Part shown: in pieces, positions 1 to 7,686 of the stretch
Layout of the letters: each line of letters opens with the position of its first letter
How positions within the stretch are numbered: the first letter of the stretch is position 1
Assembly: GCF_002843315.1 (NCBI RefSeq)
Contig: NZ_MVDD01000025.1
Location: forward strand, 1-47,841
Source of the DNA: Labilibaculum filiforme
GTDB lineage: Bacteria > Bacteroidota > Bacteroidia > Bacteroidales > Marinifilaceae
DNA: 47,841 nt
Direction: 5' to 3'
Position numbers and translations under genes: made by a program
Notes under the pieces: model-generated
What the model saw: the letters and a program-made list of their open reading frames with translations, nothing else
Database searches by the model: none
What the model was told of the DNA's origin: nothing

Positions 1-209
1 TTGATAGATATCATAACAGAGATCATCAAGGCATCGATAGGAAGAAGCCGTTTATAATCTATAATATGGCAGCTTAAATTCAACTTAGAAAACAGAAATC
101 TTGGTCCAACAAAACGAGGGTACTATATAAGGAAATTAGCATCAAAACAATTATTAATATCAGTAATATATATATCAATCAAAACGACTATCCAAATGCT
201 CAAAAATAT

Positions 210-1733
210 GTGCAGGAAGCTATTCATATGTCCGAAAAACATGGAGACGCAAGCATGTTGGCTAGTCAAATAAATACGATGGGACAAATTTATTCCGCTC
301 AGAATAAATTAACCGAAGCAGCAACTTATTTTAAAAAATCTCTTGAAATAAATAGAAAAAACAATAATTATTTTGGAACTGCCATTGCCTTATATAACAT
401 CGGTGGCATAGAACATAAACTTAAAAACTATACGAAAGCACTAGAATACAATCAAGAATCGCTACGCTTAAGTACTAAGATTAATGATCGAATTGGAGTA
501 TTAATGGTTAATAAAAGTATAGGACTAATTTACAAAGAACAGAATAGAATTGATTCGGCATTATATTATTATAAAAAATCGTTTGATTTAGCGAAAGAAT
601 TGAATTTAAAAAACGAAAAATTAGATATTTACAACAAATACTATGAACTCTATAAAACTACTGGTCAGCTCAATAAATCGCTAAATTACCTCGAAAAATT
701 CGTTTTACTGAAGGATAGTATTTACAATGAAAACCGCTCGCAACAAATTGCCGAAATGCAAACAAAATACAATAGCGAGAAAAAAGAAAAAGAAAACGAA
801 TTACTTCGAAAAAACAGTGAGATTCAAAATTTAGCAATTGCAAAACAAACCAACTTAAGGAACTCATTTATAGCCTTATCCATACTCATAATATTAATCG
901 CAATTATATTACATAGTCGTTATAAAATTAGAAAAGACGCAAATGATAAACTCTATCAAAAAAATAAATTGATCGAAGAGCAAAAAGAAGAACTATTACT
1001 AAAAAACGATAAGCTTACAGAACAATACAATCAAGTTAAAGTATTAAATGCCACGAAAGATAAATTTTTCAAAATTATCTCCCATGACCTTAAATCCCCT
1101 TTCAATTCTATTTTAGGCTTTGCAGACCTACTAAAATCGCACTATTTTTCTTTTGATGATCTTAAAAGAATTGAAATGATTGATGATATCAATAAGTCTT
1201 CGCAATTAGCATACGAATTACTAATCAATCTTCTTACTTGGTCTCAAACCCAGACCGGAGAAATCAAGATTAATAAAGAACCTCTTGTTTTAAAAGAATT
1301 GGTTGAAACCTGCACGAAGCTTTACGGACAAAATGCAGTGGCTAAAAACATATATATTGATGTTCATATTCCCAACGACATTATTCTTACGATTGATAAA
1401 AACGCAGCCCTAATTTTTATAGGTAATTTAATTAACAATGCCATAAAATTCACTTTAGAGGGTGGCTTAATTTCAATTAAAACTACGGACAATGAAAACT
1501 TTATTCGTTTGCATATTATTGATAATGGGGTTGGAATGACTCCTGAAATTTTGGACAGTCTTTTTCAAATTGATAAAACCATTACTACACAAGGTACAAA
1601 AAATGAAAAAGGAACCGGTTTAGGATTAATTCTTTGCAAAGAATTTGCAGAAAAAAATGGAGGAAAAATAGAAGTAAGCAGCAAAGTTGGAGCCGGTAGC
1701 GAATTTATAATTTCTTTACCGAAACATATTTAG
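210..1733 (+). CDS. TPR-containing sensor histidine kinase, 5' end disrupted
   Basis: Membrane-anchored histidine kinase of the Bacteroidota type: TPR repeats (about residues 1-165), a charged coiled coil (175-215), one membrane helix (about 218-235), a second coiled coil, then HisKA and HATPase domains. The H-box has the phospho-acceptor His292 in SHDLKSP. The N-box is NLINN (406-410), the G1 box is DNGVG (438-442) and the G2 box is GTGLGL (468-473). No receiver domain or partner regulator lies beside it. The given start is GTG. TPR-like codons continue upstream in the same frame to about 138 and the frame stays open to 78, but a TAA at 75-77 blocks it and no ATG, GTG or TTG lies between 78 and 210. 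A full family member would have a signal peptide and more TPRs, as the gene at 28224 has, so this one is probably truncated or frameshifted at its 5' end. The kinase half looks intact. Confidence 0.8.
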   Translation: MQEAIHMSEKHGDASMLASQINTMGQIYSAQNKLTEAATYFKKSLEINRKNNNYFGTAIALYNIGGIEHKLKNYTKALEYNQESLRLSTKINDRIGVLMVNKSIGLIYKEQNRIDSALYYYKKSFDLAKELNLKNEKLDIYNKYYELYKTTGQLNKSLNYLEKFVLLKDSIYNENRSQQIAEMQTKYNSEKKEKENELLRKNSEIQNLAIAKQTNLRNSFIALSILIILIAIILHSRYKIRKDANDKLYQKNKLIEEQKEELLLKNDKLTEQYNQVKVLNATKDKFFKIISHDLKSPFNSILGFADLLKSHYFSFDDLKRIEMIDDINKSSQLAYELLINLLTWSQTQTGEIKINKEPLVLKELVETCTKLYGQNAVAKNIYIDVHIPNDIILTIDKNAALIFIGNLINNAIKFTLEGGLISIKTTDNENFIRLHIIDNGVGMTPEILDSLFQIDKTITTQGTKNEKGTGLGLILCKEFAEKNGGKIEVSSKVGAGSEFIISLPKHI

Positions 1734-1763
1734 CGAATAAATAAATGTTTCTAAAAATAAAAT

Positions 1764-1796
1764 AAGGGACAATTAATTTCTTTTCAATTGTCCCTT
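1764..1796. terminator. bidirectional hairpin terminator
   Basis: A perfect 11-bp stem, AAGGGACAATT (1764-1774) with AATTGTCCCTT (1786-1796), sits between the converging kinase and ovoA genes. A-rich sequence before it and T-rich sequence after it suit termination in both directions. Confidence 0.75.
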
Positions 1797-1807
1797 TACA
1801 GATTTCT

Positions 1808-3943
1808 TTATTTCTTTCTCCAAATAGTCATTTGTGCAATAGTATGCTGATATTTTCTTGCCGTTTCGCGAATTACAAAAGGCACATCCGTCGGCTCATC
1901 CAGCAAAACAAAATGCTCTTTCAAAATCTCTTTTAAACCATCTAAACTAGAGTAAGGTTCCCCATCTTTGCGATAACCACCAACCCACTTATCAGCTTCG
2001 GTAAATTCTTCCATCCAAGTATAGGGCGAGGTAAGAACCAACAGTCCACCATCATTTACCCGTGCGGGCAAATCCTGCAAAAATTGAATTGGATCGTACA
2101 ATCTATCAATTAAATTACCAGCAAAAACCAAATCGTAACCAGCATAAATAGCTTTTAAATTGCAAGCATCGGCCTGAAAAAATTCTACCTTATCACGAGT
2201 ATCATTTAAATGAAGATCTTCAAGTTTCACCTCCTGATAGGTAGTCAATTTCCCTTCTTCCTTTCGAATATACTTTAGTTTTCCAGCTTCTTTTAACTGA
2301 GTTCCTATTCGTATAAAACGAGCCGAAAAATCCAAACCAGTCACCTTATCGAAATGTTTTGCCAGCTCGAAAGTGGTTCTACCGGTTGCACATCCAATAT
2401 CCAAAGCATTGCCTTTATTCAAATTTTTAAGCTGATTTTCAATTAGTGAAAGACAAGCTTTTGCATAATTTGGCACCCCAAAATATTCTTCGCCATATTG
2501 AGATTCGCAATACTGAGAAACTAAATCGTCGGTTTCATAGTAATCTGTTTCAATTTGCACTTCCTGTTCCGATTCAATATATCTAAAACCCGCGTGCTGA
2601 AAGAAATGGCGACGAAAAGCATAACGAGAATCACGAATAGCCAAATTCCCCGTCGAAATCCACGATCCCCCTTTAATTAAATTGTGTTTCGCATCAAAAG
2701 TTGGCGTTGAAAAATCATCGTAAAAAGGATGAATCTCGAAACCATCTAACCCAAAAATAGGCATCTCAGTCCATTGCCAAACATTACCAATAACATCGTA
2801 AAATCCCCCATTTTCGAAACAATCCACAGGACAAGGCGAAGCATAATGCTCCAAATTTATATTTCCGGGTGCGATTTCCCATTCCGGCTGATCGGCCATT
2901 TGCAACGAATCGTGTAAACGATAATACTCCGCTTCGGTAGGCATTCTCAAGCTTTTTCCTGTCTTCGCAGATTTCCAATTACAAAAAGCTTTTGCCTCCA
3001 AATAATTTACCTCTGCAGGCCAATTCCAGGGCATTTCAATAATTTCAAGCATGCTTCGAAACTTCCATACCTTACCTTCTTTTAGCCACCACAATGGATG
3101 CTCACATTTTTTATAAGACACCCAAGCCCAGCCTTCTTCCGTCCACCACTTTTCGGTTTTGTATCCTTTATCGTCCACAAACGCCTTAAATTCCTCATTG
3201 GAAACCAAGTACTTCGATGCATAAAAAGATTTTACCTTGCAATGAAATTCGCCAAACTCATTGTCCCAACCATATAAAGCGTTGTCCTTTCCTTTTCCAA
3301 TACTTACCTTGCCCGATTTCACCTTTACCAATTCATTGGCCGGAGCTTTTCCCCATTCCTCGCAAATTTTAAACAGTGAATTGGCTTTTACCAAATGAAT
3401 GGGAAGTTGACGAATTAAAACCGATGAAGTTTCGATATGTATTCGCTGATGCTCAATGCCCATCATAACTACCCAAAAATCAGTATTCCAATGAATTGGA
3501 ATACTTAACGGAAGTTCTAAAATTAACTTTTCGATCCTTTTTTTAGCTTCATCGCGATAAGCCTTAGTCTCCTGAACTGTTGGCCAATCGTAATGCTTAT
3601 CATTCAAATCATCCCACGACATTTCGTCTACTCCGACCGCAAACATCGATTCAAATTTTGGATGAATTCTTTCGGTAATGATTCCTGCTAATATCAGCTT
3701 ATTCACGAAAAAAGTGGCCGTATGTCCAAAATAAAAAGCTAGCGGATGACGCAATGGATCCGCTCGATGCAAAAATGCTTCCTGTCCGTTTAGGCAATCA
3801 TATAATCGTTCATCCAACTCCCAAGTATTTCTAAAGTAGTTGAGAATTTCTTGTCTTTTTTCTTCTGCCGCCCCTTGGTTCAATAGTGGTGTTTTAGTCA
3901 CCAATAAATCCCGATGACTCACTGTTTCTATCCTATTTTTCAT
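1808..3943 (-). CDS. ovoA: ovothiol synthase OvoA: 5-histidylcysteine sulfoxide synthase fused to 4-mercaptohistidine N1-methyltransferase
   Basis: Makes the thiol-histidine antioxidant ovothiol A. The iron(II) sulfoxide synthase part joins cysteine to carbon 5 of histidine, and the C-terminal domain N-methylates the product. Residues 30-180 form a DinB-like helical domain with the iron ligands His165-x3-His169-x-Glu171 in EHQRIHIE; His74 is another candidate ligand. Residues 205-455 form the FGE-sulfatase-like domain, ending in the family segment RRHFFQHAGFRY. Residues 465-711 are a SAM methyltransferase with the binding loop DIGCATGR (515-522). At 711 aa it has the full three-domain length of OvoA, which separates it from EgtB (no fused methyltransferase). 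It is transcribed alone, between a terminator and a divergent glsB-like gene. The C-S lyase that cleaves the sulfoxide intermediate is not recognisable in this window. Confidence 0.93.
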   Translation of the reverse strand: MKNRIETVSHRDLLVTKTPLLNQGAAEEKRQEILNYFRNTWELDERLYDCLNGQEAFLHRADPLRHPLAFYFGHTATFFVNKLILAGIITERIHPKFESMFAVGVDEMSWDDLNDKHYDWPTVQETKAYRDEAKKRIEKLILELPLSIPIHWNTDFWVVMMGIEHQRIHIETSSVLIRQLPIHLVKANSLFKICEEWGKAPANELVKVKSGKVSIGKGKDNALYGWDNEFGEFHCKVKSFYASKYLVSNEEFKAFVDDKGYKTEKWWTEEGWAWVSYKKCEHPLWWLKEGKVWKFRSMLEIIEMPWNWPAEVNYLEAKAFCNWKSAKTGKSLRMPTEAEYYRLHDSLQMADQPEWEIAPGNINLEHYASPCPVDCFENGGFYDVIGNVWQWTEMPIFGLDGFEIHPFYDDFSTPTFDAKHNLIKGGSWISTGNLAIRDSRYAFRRHFFQHAGFRYIESEQEVQIETDYYETDDLVSQYCESQYGEEYFGVPNYAKACLSLIENQLKNLNKGNALDIGCATGRTTFELAKHFDKVTGLDFSARFIRIGTQLKEAGKLKYIRKEEGKLTTYQEVKLEDLHLNDTRDKVEFFQADACNLKAIYAGYDLVFAGNLIDRLYDPIQFLQDLPARVNDGGLLVLTSPYTWMEEFTEADKWVGGYRKDGEPYSSLDGLKEILKEHFVLLDEPTDVPFVIRETARKYQHTIAQMTIWRKK

Positions 3944-4111
3944 AAATTATTAGCTTTGAATTTTCCCTTTTCATTGCAAAAATGAAGTTACTAATTATTC
4001 TTACTCATTCAAAAAAACGCATTGCAGTGTAAATACACCAAAACAACAGTTAAAAGCTACATTTTGTTTAAATTATTTTTAGTATTTTAAGAAGCAACGA
4101 ATACTTATTTT

Positions 4112-4360
4112 ATGCACTACCTAATTTTCTTATTAATTGGTCTAATTGCTGGATGGATTGCCGGCATTCTGCTAAAAGGCCGAGGATATGGCATCCTAAT
4201 CAACATGCTTTTAGGCGTAATTGGCTCTTTTATTGGCGGTACAATATTTAGTATTTTTGGAATTCATTTAAGCGGATTTTTTGGTTTGCTTTTATCGTCT
4301 ACTATTGGCGCCATTGGTGTTATTTGGCTGGTAGGATTAATTTCAAAGCACAAAACGTAA
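4112..4360 (+). CDS. GlsB/YeaQ/YmgE family small membrane protein
   Basis: An 82-aa, almost wholly hydrophobic protein with three glycine-rich membrane segments (about residues 2-22, 28-50 and 54-76) and a short basic C-terminus. The pattern of LIGLIAGWIAG near the start, a central GVIGSFIGG and a late GAIGVIWLVG is typical of transglycosylase-associated (GlsB/YeaQ) proteins, which are often stress-induced. The molecular role is unknown. It is divergent from ovoA across 168 bp. Its stop codon coincides with the point where homology in the eroded monooxygenase on the other strand ends. Confidence 0.8.
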   Translation: MHYLIFLLIGLIAGWIAGILLKGRGYGILINMLLGVIGSFIGGTIFSIFGIHLSGFFGLLLSSTIGAIGVIWLVGLISKHKT

Positions 4361-4566
4361 TTTTCGAAATGCGCCTGCCAATTTTTTATTGCTTCCCTAC
4401 TTTCCCAGTAAAAAATTGTAATTCCAAATTCACTTTGAGCAGCTCCTACTCTCAAACAACCAGCTTGTATTTTTGCCAATTCCATCATCGAATCGGCCAT
4501 TTCTTCATAAGCACTATCGGCCTTAATTTTTACCAACAAAAACAGTACCGCATAGTTAAGGAGCTC
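4360..4566 (-). pseudogene. remnant of an antibiotic-biosynthesis-monooxygenase (ABM) domain gene
   Basis: Minus-strand reading gives a recognisable ABM-fold segment: YAVLF, then SAYEEMADSMMELA, then a Gly-Ile-Thr strand and FYWESREAIKNWQAH. Two ends are missing. On the 5' side, YAVLF is preceded by ELLN and a TAA (4567-4569) with no ATG; the only in-frame start, TTG at 4537-4539, falls inside the domain. On the 3' side, the last strand and WY...Y-type tail are absent: after FEN (about 4360) the frame runs antisense into the glsB-like gene. Full ABM proteins are about 95-110 aa and only about 65 residues of homology remain. It could still be read as a short protein from TTG, but a decayed gene is more likely. 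Confidence 0.6.
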
Positions 4567-4580
4567 TTATTGTTTTGAAA

Positions 4581-5528
4581 TCATTTCTCTACAAAATTAG
4601 TTTTTACAATTTCTTTGTCTTCCCTGCCAAGCATCTGCGAAGGCACACATTCTTTAATCACTTCACATACAGCATTTATCAAATTCCTTCTCACTTCTGT
4701 TTTTAGGGAAAGCATGCTTATTTCTCTTACCTTTTTTTTACCTTTTATATCCTTAATCATCTCTTCCTGCTCCGAAGGAATCATTAAAGTAGAAAGTTCG
4801 GGCAAAAAAGTAATTCCTCCTTTATATTCTACAATCCTCCGCAGCGCGTCAATATTATTACTTTCGTATACAAAATTTTCATTCTGATTGGGCTGTATAC
4901 TACAAATATTGGTTACCTGATCCATAAAACAATTTCCTTCTTTTAGCAACCAAACATCCGAGTAATCCATACTACTAATATCAATTTCCTCCTGCGAATA
5001 TAGTTGATGCTTATCGGACACGTACAAATAGAAACGCTCGTAAAACAAGGGTTTCACTTCTAAATTACCCTTCGATATAATTGGTGTAGAGAGAATACCA
5101 CCATGATAAGTTCCGGTTTTTATTCCTTCTAAAATATCCTCGGTAATTGCCTCCTGAATTTTTAACTTCATTTTAGGATACTTCTTATTCAATTCATCAA
5201 TAAAAAGGGGCACAAGAAATGGCGAAAGACTAGGAATAATTCCCAAACAAAGCTCTCCTCGTACCTCCTCGGATAATTGAATGGCAAAATCTTCTAATTG
5301 TTTCGATTCTGTAAGCAAAGCTTGAGCTTTCTCAAGAAAGGCAATTCCATTTAAGGTCGGTTCCACACTTTTTGTCGACCGATCGAAAAGAATAATACCT
5401 AATTCTTCCTCTAATGCTTGTATTTGAAGAGTTACAGCAGGTTGCGATACTCCCATAGATTTAGCCACATTAATATAGCTACCCAATCGGCCTAAAGCCA
5501 ATGCATAATTCAATTGTTTTAAGGTCAT
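4581..5528 (-). CDS. oxyR: OxyR-type LysR family hydrogen-peroxide sensor/regulator
   Basis: LysR-type transcription factor with an N-terminal winged helix-turn-helix (residues 1-60; SQPAVTLQIQALEEELG is the recognition region) and a substrate-binding-fold sensor domain (about 91-300). It carries Cys200 and Cys209 in GNCFMDQVTNIC. The nine-residue spacing and surroundings match the Cys199/Cys208 redox pair of E. coli OxyR (GHCLRDQ...C), so this is most likely a true peroxide sensor and not a generic LysR protein. No katA, ahpC or dps gene is adjacent. The only antioxidant genes in reach are ovoA, on the far side of the glsB region, and sodN. It is divergent from mtnN across 216 bp. Confidence 0.87.
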   Translation of the reverse strand: MTLKQLNYALALGRLGSYINVAKSMGVSQPAVTLQIQALEEELGIILFDRSTKSVEPTLNGIAFLEKAQALLTESKQLEDFAIQLSEEVRGELCLGIIPSLSPFLVPLFIDELNKKYPKMKLKIQEAITEDILEGIKTGTYHGGILSTPIISKGNLEVKPLFYERFYLYVSDKHQLYSQEEIDISSMDYSDVWLLKEGNCFMDQVTNICSIQPNQNENFVYESNNIDALRRIVEYKGGITFLPELSTLMIPSEQEEMIKDIKGKKKVREISMLSLKTEVRRNLINAVCEVIKECVPSQMLGREDKEIVKTNFVEK

Positions 5529-5671
5529 TTAATAACTTTTTCTTATTTAAAACTTGAAGTTAATTAAAAATATCAACCTGCACACTCATAAATAAGGAGT
5601 TCTTTTATCGAAAAATAAAAATAGCAAATCAATAAATTAGGGATTAATACGTTTAAAACTGCATTGTTTTT

Positions 5672-5679
5672 TACCTTTG
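5672..5679 (+). promoter_or_regulatory. Bacteroidota -7 promoter element for mtnN-luxS
   Basis: TACCTTTG matches the TAnnTTTG -7 box, 65 bp before the mtnN start. The -33 region is poor (TTTA at 5652). Confidence 0.5.
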
Positions 5680-5744
5680 TGCCCTTAAATCGGTACTATT
5701 ATTTTCTACAATGCACTTAATACGTACCTCTTGATACACATAAA

Positions 5745-6449
5745 ATGAAAATTGGAATTATAGGTGCAATGGAAGTCGAAGTGGTTAAGCTTCGCGATCA
5801 ATTGTCCAACAGAAAAGAACAAAAAAAAGGAGCTTTTGTTTTCTATACCGGAACTTTAAATCAGGTAGAAATTGTACTACTTCAATCGGGTATTGGAAAA
5901 GTTAATGCAGCCATTGGAGCGGCTTTACTCATCGATAACTTTAAACCTGATTACGTTATTAACACAGGTGCTGCAGGCGGTTTTCCCGGAGAATTAAAAG
6001 TAGGTGACATTGTCATATCCGAAGAAGTAATTCATCATGATATGGATTGCACTGTTTTTGGTTATAAAATGGGACAAGTACCTGGCATGCCAGCCAGTTT
6101 TACTGCAAACGAAAAATTAATTTCTTTGGCCGATAAAGTGGTTCATCAGTTCACCGAATTGCAAACAAAAAAAGCAACTATTCTTACTGGCGATCAGTTC
6201 ATGAATAATGCAAGTGCTACCAGCAAAATAAAAGCTTTATTTCCAGCTGCCGAAGCTGTAGAAATGGAAGGAGCCGCAATTGCACAAACTTGTTTCCAAT
6301 TCAACATTCCATTTGTAGTTATCCGATCTATTTCGGATATTGCAGGACAAGAGAATGCTATGGAATATCAGGAGTTTGTAGAAATAGCGGCAGTAAATTC
6401 AGCAAAAATGGTGACCGAAATGGTTCATGAGTTAGGAAATTTGAAATAA
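5745..6449 (+). CDS. mtnN: 5'-methylthioadenosine/S-adenosylhomocysteine nucleosidase
   Basis: Hydrolyses S-adenosylhomocysteine and methylthioadenosine to adenine and the matching thioribose. It yields the S-ribosylhomocysteine used by the next gene. The 234-aa length is normal for the PNP/UDP phosphorylase superfamily. The start MKIGIIGAMEVEV places the catalytic acid at Glu12. INTGAAGG (72-79) belongs to the nucleoside site, VEMEG (172-176) carries Glu175, and RSISD (194-198) carries the catalytic Asp198. luxS follows after 12 bp, so the two form an activated-methyl-cycle operon. Confidence 0.95.
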   Translation: MKIGIIGAMEVEVVKLRDQLSNRKEQKKGAFVFYTGTLNQVEIVLLQSGIGKVNAAIGAALLIDNFKPDYVINTGAAGGFPGELKVGDIVISEEVIHHDMDCTVFGYKMGQVPGMPASFTANEKLISLADKVVHQFTELQTKKATILTGDQFMNNASATSKIKALFPAAEAVEMEGAAIAQTCFQFNIPFVVIRSISDIAGQENAMEYQEFVEIAAVNSAKMVTEMVHELGNLK

Positions 6450-6461
6450 AAAAAAGAGAAG

Positions 6462-6941
6462 ATGGAAAAGATACAAAGCTTTACAGTAGATCATAATAAA
6501 TTAAAAAGAGGGATTTATGTGTCCCGAAAAGATAAAGTTGGAGCAGAAACATTAACAAGTTTCGATATCCGAACCAAATTGCCAAATCAGGAGCCAGCAA
6601 TGGATATTCCCGCAATGCACACCATGGAACATTTAGGTGCTACCTTTTTAAGAAACCACAAAGAGTGGGCCGATCGCACTATCTATTTTGGGCCAATGGG
6701 TTGCAGAACTGGATTTTATCTAATATTTAATGGCGATTTAGAATCAAAAGACATTGTAAAAGTAACTCAAGAAATGTTCGATTTTATGGGCGATTTCACC
6801 GACGAAATTCCAGGAACCAACAAAATTGAATGTGGAAACTATATGAGCCACGATTTACCAATGGCCAGATGGGAATCTAACAAATTTAAAACAGAGGTTT
6901 TAAATCATCTTACAGCAGAAAATTTGAATTATCCCGAATAA
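6462..6941 (+). CDS. luxS: S-ribosylhomocysteine lyase LuxS
   Basis: Cleaves S-ribosylhomocysteine to homocysteine and 4,5-dihydroxypentane-2,3-dione, the precursor of autoinducer-2. The 159-aa protein has all metal and catalytic residues: His53 and His57 in HTMEH, Cys81 in GPMGCRTGFY, and Cys124 in ECGNY. It directly follows mtnN and is closed by a strong terminator. No Lsr- or LuxP-type AI-2 receptor is seen nearby, so a metabolic role is certain and signalling is only possible. Confidence 0.97.
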   Translation: MEKIQSFTVDHNKLKRGIYVSRKDKVGAETLTSFDIRTKLPNQEPAMDIPAMHTMEHLGATFLRNHKEWADRTIYFGPMGCRTGFYLIFNGDLESKDIVKVTQEMFDFMGDFTDEIPGTNKIECGNYMSHDLPMARWESNKFKTEVLNHLTAENLNYPE

Positions 6942-6963
6942 GGAAACTGACATACAATATTTT

Positions 6964-7005
6964 AAGAGACTATTCTTTGAATAAAAGAACAGTCTCTTTT
7001 TTTGT
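6964..7005 (+). terminator. rho-independent terminator of mtnN-luxS
   Basis: Stem AAGAGACT (6964-6971) with AGTCTCTT (6991-6998), extended inside by TTCTTT/AAAGAA across a mismatch, then a run of seven T. Confidence 0.85.
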
Positions 7006-7047
7006 TTAATTTTTCCTATATTTAACTATAGTAAAAAGCTTTATGCA

Positions 7048-7497
7048 ATGAACATTTCAGGATTCCGATTTCTTATTATCACCATTTTAATACTACTTAT
7101 TCCTATTTATGGTAATTGGAAACTAATAGCCTATGGCGAAAAAACAGAAGGCATTGTTGTAAAAATTATAGAAGAAAATACCGGCATGCTACTCTCCTTT
7201 TATTCTATTATTGCTTACGAAACAAATCAAAAAGAATATACATTAAAAGGTCCCGAAAATGTTGAATATCCTGTTGGTAAAAAATTTCAAATTCTCCATC
7301 TATCGGATGATCCTCAAAACGCCATCATTTTTTCGATGAAAGGAATGTATATAAACCGTTACACCTCTACTTCGGTTGTTCTATTTATATTGTGGATTGC
7401 ATTTTACCTTAGTTTTTCGCCAAAAAGTGACAAACGAAATTCTGGAAAACAAAAAGTAAACTCGAACAACAAAATTTGCAGAAAAAAACTGGTGTAA
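7048..7497 (+). CDS. DUF3592-like two-helix membrane protein
   Basis: A 149-aa protein with a membrane helix at about 7-23, an extracytoplasmic beta-rich segment (about 30-105) and a second helix at about 108-126, then a basic tail. In the middle segment, GEKTEGIVVKI is followed by a Tyr-rich strand, VGKKFQILHLSDDPQNAII and a final turn. This resembles the DUF3592 pattern (G.V, ...VG..V.V.Y...DP..A), a family of unknown function. It stands alone between two terminator or promoter regions. The start is the first ATG after an AT-rich leader. Confidence 0.6.
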   Translation: MNISGFRFLIITILILLIPIYGNWKLIAYGEKTEGIVVKIIEENTGMLLSFYSIIAYETNQKEYTLKGPENVEYPVGKKFQILHLSDDPQNAIIFSMKGMYINRYTSTSVVLFILWIAFYLSFSPKSDKRNSGKQKVNSNNKICRKKLV

Positions 7498-7686
7498 ATC
7501 CTGATAACTCAACAACGAATCTTCCATTAAAAATAGTCCTTCCACTTTTCAGCATATTTCGCAGTATTGATTCTAAACTGCAACAATCATGTTACGAAAA
7601 CTAGGTAAATCATAAGGAAAACTAGTCATATTTTACTAATTTGGCACACAAAGATTCTATTAAGTACTAATACTAAACCTAACAAC

